NCBI RefSeq assembly: GCF_901933205.1
Contig: NW_022148710.1
Location: forward strand, 1 to 64,000
Reading direction: 5' to 3'
Origin: Camarhynchus parvulus
Lineage: Eukaryota > Chordata > Aves > Passeriformes > Thraupidae
Length of the DNA: 64,000 nt
Below the pieces are notes generated by a model. It was given only the letters and a program-made list of their open reading frames with translations, was not told the DNA's origin and searched no databases. Below, in pieces: positions 21,260 to 34,300 of this stretch. The translations under genes were made by a program, and so were the position numbers. Positions within the stretch are counted from its first letter, which is position 1, and each line of letters starts with the position of its first letter.

Positions 21260-23060
21260 ACACAAAATCCCGGAATTCCGCCCAAAATTCCCCAAAATCT
21301 CAGGAATTCTGCCCAAAATCCCGGAATTCTGCCCCAATTTCCGGAATTCTACCAAAAATTCCCAAAATTCCACCCCAAATCCCGGGAATTCTGCCCCAAA
21401 TCCCAGGAATTTCCCCCAAAATCTCAGGAATTCTGCCCAAATTTCATGGAATTTTGTCCCCAAAATTCCCAAATTTCCCCCCAAAAATTCCCAAAATTCC
21501 ACCCAAAATCCTGGAATTCTGCCCAAAATCCTGACACTTTCCCCCAAAATCCCCAAATTCTGCTCAAAATTAATGGAATTTTGCCCCAAAATCCCCGAAT
21601 TTTCCACCAAAATTTCCAAAGTTCCACACAAAATCTCAGGAATTCTGCCCAAAATCTCAGGAATTTTCCCCAAAATCCCAGAATTCTGCCCAAATTTCCG
21701 GAATTCTACCAAATATTCCCAAAATTCCTCACAAAATCCCGGGAATTCTGCCCCAAATCCCAGGAATTTTCCCCCAAAATCTCAGAATTCTGCTCAAATT
21801 TCATGGAATTTTGTCCCCAAAATTCCCAAATTTCCCCAAAAATCCCAAAATTCCACCCAAAATCCCAGAATTCCGCCCAAATCCTGACAATTTCCCCCAA
21901 AATCCCAAAATTCTGCTCAAAATTAAAGAAATTTTGCCCCAAAATCCCCAAATTTTCCACCAAAATTTCCAAAGTTATACACAAACAATTCTGCCCAAAA
22001 TCTCAGGAATTTTCCCCAAAATCCCAGGAATTCTACCAAATATTCCCAAAATTCCTCACAAAATCCCGGGAATTCTGCCCCAAATCCCAGGAATTTTCCC
22101 CCAAAATCTCAGAATTCTGCTCAAATTTCATGGAATTTTGTCCCCAAAATTCTCAAATTTCCCCAAAATCCCAGAATTTCCCCCCAAAAATCCCCAAATT
22201 TCCCCCAAAATTCCCAAAATTCCACCCAAAATCCCAGAATTCTGCCCAAAATCCTGACAATTTCCCCCAAAATCCCAAAATTCTGCTCAAAATTAAAGAA
22301 ATTTTGCCCCAAAATCCCCAAATTTTCCACCAAAATTTCCAAAGTTCCACACAAAATCTCAGGAATTCTGCCCAAAATCTCAGGAATTTTCCCCAAAATC
22401 CCAGGAATTCTGCCCCAATTTCCGGAATTCTACCAAATATTCCCAAAATTCCACACAAAATCCCGGGAATTCTGCCCCAAATCCCAGGAATTTTCCCCCA
22501 AAATCTCAGAATTCTGCTCAAATTTCATGGAATTTTGTCCCCAAAATTCCCCAAATTTCCCCCCAAAAAATTTCCCCCAAAAATTCTCCCCCAAAAATCC
22601 CAGAATTCCACCCAAATCCTGACAATTTCCCCCAAAATCCCAAAATTCTGCTCAAAATTAAAGAAATTTTGCCCCAAAATCCCCAAATTTTCCACCAAAA
22701 TTTCCAAAGTTCCACACAAAATCTCAGGAATTTTCCCCAAAATCCCAGGAATTCTACCAAAAATTCCCAAAATTCCTCACAAAATCCCGGGAATTCTGCC
22801 CCAAATCCCAGGAATTTTCCCCCAAAATCTCAGAATTCTGCTCAAATTTCATGGAATTTTGTCCCCAAAATTCCCAAATTTCCCCCAAATCCCAGAATTT
22901 CCCCCCAAAAATCCCAGAATTCCACCCCAAATCCCGGGAATTCTGCCCCAAAATCCCACAATTCCACCCAAAATTCCACCCAAATCCCGAGAATTTTCCC
23001 AAAATCCCAGAAATTTTTCCCCAAAAATCCCAGAAATCCCCCAAATCCAGGATTGGGGCT
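21260..23060. repeat. 1.8-kb array, CCCAAAATCCCAGGAATTCTG-type
   Basis: Units of 20-30 bp grouped into higher-order blocks of about 350-400 bp. For example the block containing AAATTTCATGGAATTTTGTC recurs at about 21437, 21798, 22123, 22521 and 22843. It probably lies in the RELB 3' untranslated region. Confidence 0.93.
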
Positions 23061-23099
23061 CCCCCCTATAAATATAGTGCAAAAAAAAAACCCCAAAAA

Positions 23100-25320
23100 T
23101 GGGAAAAAATTGGGAATTTCCCCAATTCCGGGCGGGTCCGGGAATTTTGGGGAATTTTGGAAAATGTGGGAATTTGGAGAGGATTTCCAGGGAGATTTTG
23201 GGGAATTTTTGGGGAATTTGGAAGGAATTTTATGGGGGATTTTTAGGGATTTTTGATGGGAATTTGGAGGTGGAAGTTTTGGGAATTTGGAAAGGGATTT
23301 GGGGAATTTTGGAGGGGAATTTTTGGGGATTTTTGGGAATTTTGGGGAGAATTTCCAAGGGGAATTTGGGGAATTTTGAGAGAATTTTGAGGGGGATTTT
23401 TAGGAATTTTGAGGGGGATTTTTTGGGGAATTTTGGGGGAATTTTGGGGGAATTTTGAGGGCGATTTTGAGGGAATTTTTGGGAATTTTGAGGGAGATTT
23501 TTGGGAATTTTTGGGAGAATTTCGAGGAGATTTCGGGGAATTTTGAGGGGGATTTTTTTGGAGATTTTGAAGGAATTTTTGGGGAGGATTTTGGGAGAAT
23601 TTTGGGGAATTTTGAGGGAATTTTTAGGGGTTTTTTTTTGGAGGATTTTGAGGGGAATTTGGGGAATTTGGGGGAATTTTTAGGGAATTTTTAGGGGATT
23701 TTTGGGACGATTTCGAAGGGAATTTGGGGAATTTTTGAACGGATTTTGAGGGCATTTTTGGGGGATTTTGGAGAGGATTTCCAGAGGGATTTTGGGGATT
23801 TTTGGGGAGAATTTCCAAGGGGAATTTTGGGAATTTTGAGAGAATTTTGAGGGAGATTTTTAGGAATTTTGAGGGGGATTTTTTGGAGAGTTTTAGGGGG
23901 ATTTTTGGGAATTTTTGGGAGAATTTTGAGGAGATTTCGGGGAATTTTGAGGGGGATTTTTTGAGATTTTGAAGGAATTTTTGGGGAGGATTTTGGGAGA
24001 ATTTTGGGGAATTTTGAGGGAATTTTTAGGGGTTTTTTTTTGGAGGATTTTGAGGGGAATTTGGGGGGAATTTGGGGGAATTTTTAGGGAATTTTTAGGG
24101 GATTTTTGGGACGATTTCGAGGGGAATTTGGGGAATTTTTGAACGGATTTTGAGGGCATTTTTGGGGGATTTTGGAGAGGATTTCCAGAGGGATTTTGGG
24201 GATTTTTGGGGAGAATTTCCAAGGGGAATTTTGGGAATTTTGAGAGAATTTTGAGGGAGATTTTTAGGAATTTTGAGGGGGATTTTTTGGAGAGTTTTAG
24301 GGGGATTTTTGGGAATTTTTGGGAGAATTTTGAGGAGATTTCGGGGAATTTTGAGGGAGATTTTTTTGAGATTTTGAAGGAATTTTTGGGGAGGATTTTG
24401 GGAGAATTTTGGGGAATTTTGAGGGAATTTTTAGGGGTTTTTTTTTTGGAGGATTTCGAGGGGAATTTTGAGGGGGATTTTGGGGGGAATTTTGGGGAAT
24501 TTTTGGGAGAATTTTGAGGGGGATTTGGGGAATTTTTAGGGGATTTTTGGGAGGATTTGGATGAGATTTTTGGGAATTTTGGGGAGGATTTCCAGGGGGA
24601 TTTTTGGGAGGATTTCGAGGGGAATTTGGGGAATTTTAAGGGGATTTTTGGGAGGATTTTGAGGAGATTTTTGGGGAATTTTGGGGAGGATTTCGGGGGG
24701 ATTTTGGGGAGCATTTGGATGAGATTTTTGGGAATTTCTGGGAGGATTTCGGGGGGATTTTTGGGAGGATTTTTTAGGGGATTTTTGGGAGGATTTGGAT
24801 GAGATTTTGGGGAATTTTGGGGAGGATTTGGATGAGGTTTTGGGGAATTTCTGGGAGGATTTCGGGGGATTTTGGGAATTTTTAGGGGATTTTTGGGAGC
24901 ATTTGGATGAGATTTTTGGGAGCATTTGGATGAGATTTTGGGGAATTTTGGGGAGCATTTGCATGAGATTTTTGGGAATTTTGGGGAGGATTTGGATGAG
25001 GTTTTGGGGAATTTCTGGGAGGATTTCGGGGGGATTTTGGGGAATTTCTGGGAGGATTTCGGGGGATTTTGGGAATTTTTAGGGGATTTTTGGGAGCATT
25101 TGGATGAGATTTTTGGGAGCATTTGGATGAGATTTTGGGGAATTTTGGGGAGCATTTGCATGAGATTTTTGGGAATTTTGGGGAGGATTTGGATGAGGTT
25201 TTGGGGAATTTCTGGGAGGATTTCGGGGGGATTTTTGGGAGGATTTCGAGGACATTTTCAGGAGGATTTGGATGAGGTTTTGGGGAATTTCTGGGAGGAT
25301 TTCGGGGGGATTTTGGGGAA
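23100..25320. repeat. 2.2-kb array, GGGGAATTTTGAGGGGATTT-type
   Basis: Units of 20-30 bp, with a ~430-bp higher-order duplication (about 23745-24180 against 24180-24620) and repeated GGATTTGGATGAG units at 24550-25290. It abuts the end of the RELB C-terminal exon and may be read into the protein, because no stop follows directly in one frame. Confidence 0.93.
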
Positions 25321-28300
25321 TTCCGGGCCCCGCTCAGCCCCCGCCCCGGGAACAAGTGCGAGCCCAGCAGGCTGGAAATGGGGGGGGGGTCCCCGGCCGA
25401 GAGGGGCGGGGGCGGCTCCGCCAGCAGCTCCGGGGCCCGGGGCGCCGCGGGGGTCCCGGAATTCCGCCAGTTCCGCCCACGGGCCCAGCGGCGGCGCCGC
25501 CAGCGGGGCCAGCAGCGCCGGGAGCGGCTCCGGGCGGGCGGCCCGCTGGCGGCCACGGGGCTGCGGGGAGAACGGGGAAATGGGGATGGGGATGTGGGAC
25601 GAAAACTCGGGGGTTTTACAGGGAAAATTGGGGGATTTTACAGGGAAAAATCGGGGGTTTTACAGGGAAAAATCGGGGGTTTTACAGGGAAAAATCGGGG
25701 TTTTACAGGGAAAATTGGGGGTTTTACAGGGGAAAATTGGAGTTTTGAGGGGGAAAATCGGGGGTTTTACAGGGAAAAATCGGGGGTTTTACAGGGAAAA
25801 ATCGGGGGGTTTTACAGGGAAAATCGGGGGTTTTACAGGGGAAAATCGGGGGTTTTACAGGAAAATTGGAGTTGGGGAAAAATCGGGGGTTTTACAGGGG
25901 AAAAATCGGGGGTTTTACAGGGAAAAATCGGGGGTTTTACAGGGAAAATCGGGGGTTTTACAGGGGAAAATCGGGGGTTTTACAGGGGAAAATTGGAGTT
26001 TTGAGGGGGAAAATCGGGGGTTTTACAGGGAAAACTCGGGGGTTTTACAGGAAAAATCGGGGGATTTTACAGGGAAAATTGGGGATTTTACAGGGAAAAC
26101 TCGGGGGTTTTACAGGGAAAACTCGGGGGTTTTGGGGGGGAAATTTGGGGATTTTACAGGGGAAAATCGGGGGATTTTACAGGGGAAAATCGGGGGATTT
26201 TACAGGGAAAAATCGGGGGTTTTACAGGGAAAAATCGGGGGTTTTACAGGGAAAAATCAGGGATTTGGGACAAAAACTCAGGGATTTTACAGGGAAAAAT
26301 TGGGGGTTTTACAGGAAAAATCGGGGGATTTTACAGGGAAAATTGGGGATTTTACAGGGAAAAATCGGGGGTTTTACTCGGGGAAAAATTTGGGGGTTTT
26401 ACAGGGGAAAATCGGGGGATTTTACAGGGGAAAATCGGGGTTTTACAGGGACAAAAACTCGGGGGTTTTACAGGGAAAAATCAGGATTTGGGACAAAACC
26501 CGGGTTTTACAGGGAAAAATGGGGGTTTTACAGGGAAAAATTGGGGATTTGGGATTGGGGATTTTACAGGGAAAAATCGGGGGTTTTACAGGGAAAAATC
26601 GGGGGTTTTGGGGGGGAAAATTGGGGATTTTACAGGGAAAATTGGGGGTTTTACAGGGAAAAATCAGGGATTTGGGACAAAAACTCAGGGATTTTACAGG
26701 GAAAAATTGGGGGTTTTACAGGGAAAATTGGGGATTTTACAGGGAAAAATCGGGGGTTTTACAGGGAAAAATCGGGGGTTTTGGGGGGAAAATTGGGGAT
26801 TTTACAGGGAAAATTGGGGATTTTATAGGGAAAAATCGGGGATTTTGAGGGGAAAAGAAATGGGAATTTTGGACAAAAAATTGGGGATTTTACAGGGAAA
26901 AAATGGGGCTTTTACAGGGAAAAATTGGGGGTTTTACAGGGAAAAATTGGGGGTTTTACAGGGAAAAATTGGGGGTTTTACAGGGAAAAGAAATGGGAAT
27001 TTTGGACAAAAAATTGAGGATTTTACAGGGAAAAATTGGGGGATTTTACAGGGAAAATTGGGGGATTTTACAGGGAAAATGGGAATTTGGGGGGGGAATG
27101 GGAGTTTTGGGGGAAAATGGGGATTTTTGGGGGGAATGGGGATTTTGGGCAAAAAATTGTGGGATTTTATAGGGAAAAACGGGAATTTGGGGGGGGAAAT
27201 TGAGAATTTTTGGGAAGGAAAATGGGTTGGGGGGAAATGGGATTTTTGGGGGGGGGATTGGTGATTTTGAGTGGGGGGGAATTGGGGGTTTTGGGGGGAA
27301 AAAAGGGAATTTTGGGGGGAAAAAGGGAATTTTGGGGGAAAATCCAGGATTTGGGGGGGGGGGGGAATGGGAATTTGGGGAGGAATTGGGGATTTTGGGG
27401 GGGAGAATTTGGGATTTGGAGTAGAGACTGGGGAATTTTGAGGGGGAAAATGGGAATTTTGAGGGGGAAAATTTGGGATTTTTGGGGGGAAATGGGATTT
27501 TTGGGGGGGAAATGGTGGGTTTGTGGGAAATTTGGGATTTTGGGGGTTCGGGGGTGGCACCTGTGGGGCCCAGGGGGATGAAGTGCTCCAGGTACCCCGG
27601 GGGCTTCTTCCTCCTCTTGGCCTCGATCCCGAACGGGTCTGGGGGCAACGGGGGGGTCAATGGCCCAAAATGCCCCAAATTCCCCCCAAAAAGCCCCAAA
27701 TTCCCCCCAAATCCCCCCAAATTCCTTCCAAATTTATCACAAATTCCACCAAATTCTCCCCAAATCCCCCCCAAATTCCTTTCAAATTTATCACAAATTC
27801 CATCAAATTCTCCCCAAATCCCCCAAAATTCCCCGCAAATTCTTCCCAAATTTATCACAAATTCCACCAAATTCTCCCCAAATCCCCCCCAAATTCCTTT
27901 CAAATTTATCGTAGAATTCCCCCAAATTCTCCCCAAATTGATCACCATTTCCCCCAGCCCTCCCCAAATCCCCCCAAAATTCCCCCAAATCATCCAAATT
28001 TGCTCCCAATTCTCCCGACTCCACAAAATTCCCCCCAAATTCCCCCAAAACTTTCCCCAAATTCATCCCGAATTTTCCCCAAACACTCCCAGTCCCCCCA
28101 GTCCCTCCCAGTCCCTCCCAGTTTATCCCAGTCCCTCCCAGTCCCTCCCAGTCCCTCCCAGTTCCCTCCCAGTCCCTCCCAGTCCCCTCTCAGTCCCCCC
28201 CAGTCCCTCCCAGTTCCCTCCCAGTCCCTCCCAATTCACTCCCAGTCCCTCCCAATTCACTCCCAGTCCATCCCAATTCACTCCCAGTCCATCCCAATTC

Positions 28301-31300
28301 ACTCCCAGTCCATCCCAGTCCATCCCAGTCCCTCCCAGTCCCTCCCAGTCCCTCCCAGTCCCCCCCAGTTCCCTCCCAGTCCCTCCCAGTCCCTCCCAGT
28401 CCCACCTGTCCCCGAGAGCTCCTCCAGCAGGTCGGGCATTCCCCGCTTGCGCTTCACCTGCACCCGGTACGCGTCTGCGGGGGGAACAACGGGAGTTACA
28501 GCGGGAGTTACACCGGGAAATACACCGGGAATCACACCAGGAAATACACCGGGAGTTACACTGGGAAATACACCGGGAGTTACAGCGGGAAATACACCGG
28601 GAAATACACCGGGAGTTACACCGGGAATTACACCGGGAATTACACCGGGAAATACACCGGGAATTACACGGGAGTTACACGGGAAATACAGGGAGTTACA
28701 CCGGGAGTTACACCGAGTTACACCGGGAGTTACACCGGGAGTTACACCGGGAGTTACACCGGGAATTACACCGGGAGTTACACCGGAAATACACCGGGAA
28801 ATACACCGGGAATTACACCGGGAATTACACCGGGAAATACACCGGGAGTTACACCGGGAGTTACACCGAGTTACACCGGAATTACAGGGAGTTACACCGG
28901 AGTTACACCGGAGATACACGGAGTTACACCGGAGTTACACGGAAATACACGGGAGTTACACCGGAGTTACACCGAAGTTACACCGGGAATTACACCGGGA
29001 ATTACACCGGGAGTTACACCGGGAATTACACTGGGAGTTACACGGGAATTACACCGGGAGTTACACCGGGAATTACACGGGAATTACACGGGAATTACAC
29101 CGGAGTTACACCGGAATTGCACCGAGAGTTACACTGGCAAATACCGGGAGTTACACCAGGAAATACACCAGAAAACGACACCGCAAACGTTACCGGGAGT
29201 TACACCGGGAAACGTTACCGGGAAGTGTCACCGGGAAACACCGGGGAACAGCAGGAAATGTCACCGGGAAACATTACAGGGAACAGCAGGAAATGTCACC
29301 GGGAAACACCGGGAACAGCAGGAAACGTCACCGGGAAACACCGGGGAACAGCAGGAAACGTCACCGGGAAACACCGGGACTGACGGCTGTTCTCGCAGTT
29401 CCCGGGGTTCCTGGGTGTTCCTGGTGTCCATTCCCGGTGTCCATTCCTGGTGTCCATTCCCGGTGTCCATTCCCGGTGTACATTCCCGGTGTCCATTCCC
29501 GGTGTCCATTCCCGGTGTACATTCCCGGTGTCCATTCCCGTGTCCATTCCCGGTGTCCATTCCCGGTGTCCATTCCCCGTGTCCATTCCCAGTGTCCATT
29601 CCCGGTGTACATTCCCGGTGTCCATTCCCGGTGTCCATTCCCAGTGTCCATTCCCCGTGTCCATTCCCGTGTCCATTCCCGGTGTACATTCCCGGTGTCC
29701 ATTCCCGGTGTCCATTCCCCGTGTCCATTCCCGGTGTACATTCCCGGTGTCCATTCCCGGTGTCCATTCCCGGTGTTCCCAGTTATTCCGGTGTCCATTC
29801 CCGGTGTCCATTCCCGGTGTTCCCAGTTATTCCCGGTGGTTATCCCCAGGTGTTCTGTATGTGTCACGGTGTTTCGGCGGTGCCACCGGTTCCACCTGTG
29901 AACACCTGCACCCTGTCCTTGTACCTGTCACCTCTGTCCCTGTACCTGTCACCTGTACCTGCTGCCACCTGTACCTCTGTTATTCCCTGTCCCAGTTACC
30001 TGGTTACCCCCAGTTGTCCTGTCCCGTGCTGTACCGTGTACGCAGGAGGTGCCGAACCCTGCTGAACACCTGCACCTGCTGTACCTGTACCTGTACCTGC
30101 TGTACCTGTACCTGTACCTGTACCTGTACCTGTACCTGCTGCACCTGTACCTGTACCTGTACCTGTACCTGTACCTGTACCTGCTGTACCTGTACCTGTA
30201 CCTGCTGCACCTGTACCTGTACCTGTACCTGTACCTGCTGTACCTGTACCTGTACCTGTACCTGTACCTGTACCTGTACCTGTCCTGTACCTGTACCTGT
30301 ACCTGCACCTGTACCTGTACCTGTACCTGTACCTGTACCTGTACCTGTACCTGTACCTGCTGTACCTGTACCTGTTGTACCTGTACCTGCTGTACCTGTA
30401 CCTGTACCTGCACCTGTACCTGTACCTGTCACCTGTACCTGCTGCACCTGTACCTGTACCTGTACCTGCTGTACCTGTACCTGTACCTGCTGTGCACCTG
30501 TACCTGTACCTGCTGTACCTGTACCTGTACCTGTACCTGTACCTGCTGCACCTGTACCTGCTGCACCTGTACCTGTACCTGTACCTGCTGTACCTGTACC
30601 TGTACCTGCTGTACCTGTACCTGTACCTGCTGCACCTGTACCTGTACCTGCTGTACCTGTACCTGTACCTGTACCTGCACCTGCTGTACCTGTACCTGTA
30701 CCTGCTGTACCTGTACCTGTACCTGTACCTGTACCTGTACCTGTACCTGTACCTGCACCTGTACCTGTACCTGTACCTGTACCTGTACCTGTACCTGTAC
30801 CTGCTGCACCTGTACCTGTACCTGTACCTGCACCTGCTGCACCTGTACCTGTACCTGCTGTACCTGTACCTGTACCTGTACCTGTACCTGCACCTGCACC
30901 TGTACCTGCACCTGTACCTGTACCTGTACCTGTACCTGCACCTGCTGCACCTGTACCTGTACCTGCTGTACCTGTACCTGTACCTGTACCTGCTGTACCT
31001 GTACCTGTACCTGCTGTACCTGTATCTGTACCTGCTGCACCTGTACCTGTACCTGTACCCCACCCCCGTTATCCCCGGTGGGTACCGGTGTCCCGGGGCA
31101 GGTAGGTGAACCGGAACCCCTCACTCCTCACGCTGTCGGTGAGGCGCTGCAGGAACACCTCCACCTGCACGGGCTCCCGCAGCTCCAGGTGCGCGTAGGG
31201 CGGCGTGCGCAGCACGATCGCCACCTGCCGGTGAACGTCGGCCTGGGAGAAATCGGCCCGAGCCTCCCAGGGCTCCTTGCGGAAAATCACCGCGATGTCC

Positions 31301-34300
31301 TCTGGAAAACAGAGGCGGGGATTCCTTGGGAATCGGGGATTTGGGAATTCGGGATTGGGAATGTGGGATTTGGAGTATTGGATCGGGATTGGTTTATGGG
31401 ACAAATCCGCGAATCCTCCCAGGGCTCCTTGTGGAAAATCACCGCGATGTCCTCTGGAAAACAGCGGGAATTCCGTGGGATTCGGGAATTCGGGAATTCG
31501 GGATTTGGGATTGGGATTGGGAATGTGGGATTTGGGGTGTGGGATATGGGAGAAATCCGCGCACTCCTCCCAGGGCTCCTTGCAGAAAATCACCGCGATG
31601 TCCTCTGGAAAACAGCGGGAATTCCTTGGGAATCGGGGATTTGGGAATTCGGGATTTGGGATTGGAATCGCATGTGGGATATGGGAGAGATCGGCCCGAG
31701 CCTCCCAGGGCTCCTTGTGGAAAATCACCGCAATGTCCTCTGGAAAACAGCGGGAATTCCTTGGGAATCGGGGATTTGGGAATTCGGGAATTCGGGATTT
31801 GGGAATGGGATTCGGGGTGTGGGATATGGGAGAGATCGGCCCGAGCCTCCCAGGGCTCCTTGTGGAAAATCACCGCGATGTCCTCTGGAAAACAGCGGGG
31901 ATTCCGTGGGAATTGGGAATTCAGGGATTCGGGAATTCGGGATATGGGTTGGGAATGGGGGCAGCGCCCCAGCTGTGCCCAGGTGTGATCCCAGGTGTGA
32001 TCCCAGGTGTGATCCCAGCTGTGCCCGTTTTTACCTTTCTGGACCTTGTCGCAGAGCAGGTAGAGCTCCTCCCTGCCCAGCTGTGCCCAGGTGTGCCCAG
32101 GTGCCCCCAGCTGTGCCCAGGTGCCCCCAGGTGTGCCCAGGTGTGCCCAGGTGTATCTCAGGTGCCCCCAGCTGTGCCCAGCTGTGCCCCCAGCTGTGCC
32201 CAGGTGTGCCCAGGTGTGCCCAGGTGTGATCCCAGCTGTGCCCAGGTGCCCCCAGGTGTGATCCCAGGTGTGATCCCAGCTGTGCCCAGGTGTGATCCCA
32301 GGTGTGCCCAGGTGTATCTCAGGTGCCCAGCTGTGCCCAGCTGTGCCCGTTTTTACCTTTCTGGACCTTGTCGCAGAGCAGGTAGAGCTCCTCCCCGCCC
32401 AGCTGTGCCCAGCTGTGCCCAGGTGTGATCCCAGGTGTGCCCAGCTGTGCCCAGGTGTATCTCAGGTGCCCCCAGCTGTGCCCAGCTGTGCCCAGCTGTG
32501 CCCAGGTGTGCCCAGGTGTGATCCCAGCTGTGCCCAGGTGCCCCCAGGTGTGATCCCAGGTGTGATCCCAGCTGTGCCCAGGTGTGATCCCAGGTGTGCC
32601 CAGGTGTATCTCAGGTGCCCAGCTGTGCCCAGCTGTGCCCGTTTTTACCTTTCTGGACCTTGTCGCAGAGCAGGTAGAGCTCCTCCCCGCCCAGCTGTGC
32701 CCAGCTGTGCCCAGGTGTGATCCCAGGTGTGCCCAGCTGTGCCCAGGTGTATCTCAGGTGCCCCCAGCTGTGCCCAGGTGCCCCCAGGTGTGATCCCAGC
32801 TGTGCCCAGCTGTGCCCAGCTGTGCCCAGGTGTGATCCCAGGTGTGCCCAGGTGTATCTCAGGTGTGCCCGTTTTTACCTTTCTGGACCTTGTCGCAGAG
32901 CAGGTAGAGCTCCTCCCCGCCCAGCTGTGCCCAGCTGTGCCCAGGTGTGATCCCAGCTGTGCCCAGGTGTGATCCCAGCTGTGCCCGTTTTTACCTTTCT
33001 GGACCTTGTCGCAGAGCAGGTAGAGCTCCTCCCCGCCCGTGCAGGGGCCGCTCTCTTTGTTCATGCGGCAGAGGGCATCTCCGGCGTTTTTGGTGGATTC
33101 TGGAACTTTTTCAGAGCGAATTTTTTGGAACCTTCGGGAACCGTGGGGGATGGGAGGGATTTTGGGGGGATTTTTGGGGAATTTTTGGGGGATGATTTCG
33201 GAATTTCGGGGGAATTTTTTGGGAATTTTTTGGAAATTTTTGGGGGGTGATTTTGGAATTTTATGGGATTTTTTGGGGAATTTTTGGGGGACGATTTTGG
33301 AATTTTGAGGGAATTTTTGGGGAATTTTTGGGAATTTTTGGGAGACAATTTTGGGGGAATTTTTGTGGGATTTTTAGGGATTTTTTGGGAATTTTGGGGG
33401 ACAATTTTGGAATTTTTGGGGAATTTGGGGGGAATTTTGGGGAATTTTTGGGGATGATTTTGGAATTTTGTGGGAATTTTTGGGGCTGATTTGGGATTTT
33501 TTTGGAGATAATTCTGAGATAATTTTGGGACATCTCTGAGATATTTTCAGGAAATTTCAGGGATATTTTTGGGGATGTTTTTGGGATTCTTTGGGGCTGT
33601 TTTTGGGGATAATTCTGAGATATTTTCGGGACATTTCGGGGACATTTTTGGGGGGATTTTGGGGGATTTTGGGACTCACTCTTGTCGAAGATGGGCTGGG
33701 ACAGCACCGGGCTGAGGCTGCGCGGGATTTTTGGGGATATTTTTGGGATTTTTGGGGGGATAATTCTGAGATATTTTCAGGATATTTTCAGGATATTTCT
33801 GCGATATTTTCAGGATATTTTTGGGGCGATTTCGGGATATTTCAGGGACATTTTTGGGGTGAATCTGGGGGTTTTTGGGACTCACTCTTGTCGAAGATGG
33901 GCTGGGACAGCACCGGGCTGAGGCTGCGGGGGATTTTTGGGGCTGTTTTTGGGGATAATTCTGAGATATTTTCGGGACATTTCGGGGACATTTTTGGGGG
34001 GATTTTGGGGGATTTTGGGACTCACTCTTGTCGAAGATGGGCTGGGACAGCACCGGGCTGAGGCTGCGGGGATTTTTGGGGATATTTTTGGGGATAATTC
34101 TGAGATATTTTCGGGACATTTCAGGGACATTTTTGGGGTGAATTTGGGGGTTTTTGGGACTCACTCTTGTCGAAGATGGGCTGGGACAGCACCGGGCTGA
34201 GGCTGCGCGGGATCCCGGCGCGGTCCCGGAACGAGGCCTGGAAGCAAATCCGCACCACGTTGAGATCGACCTCCTGGTGGTTCCGCAGGGAGCCCGCTGG

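Noticed and set aside
25300..25560. GC-rich island as a separate gene on the plus strand
   Set aside because: Position, strand of the acceptor and the SLLGSHLFP motif fit the RELB last exon better. The plus frames are Ala/Gly/Pro-rich shadows.
28490..29900. 792-residue plus-strand frame
   Set aside because: It runs through several unrelated arrays and antisense to RELB exons; low complexity throughout.
30049..32229. Cys/Thr or Leu/Tyr-rich long frames over the hexamer array
   Set aside because: (TACCTG)n is open in all frames; this is a property of the repeat, not a protein.
31086..34296. Regularly spaced repeats as a CRISPR array
   Set aside because: The conserved parts are RELB exon edges with splice sites, spacers are simple repeats, and the locus is a vertebrate gene.
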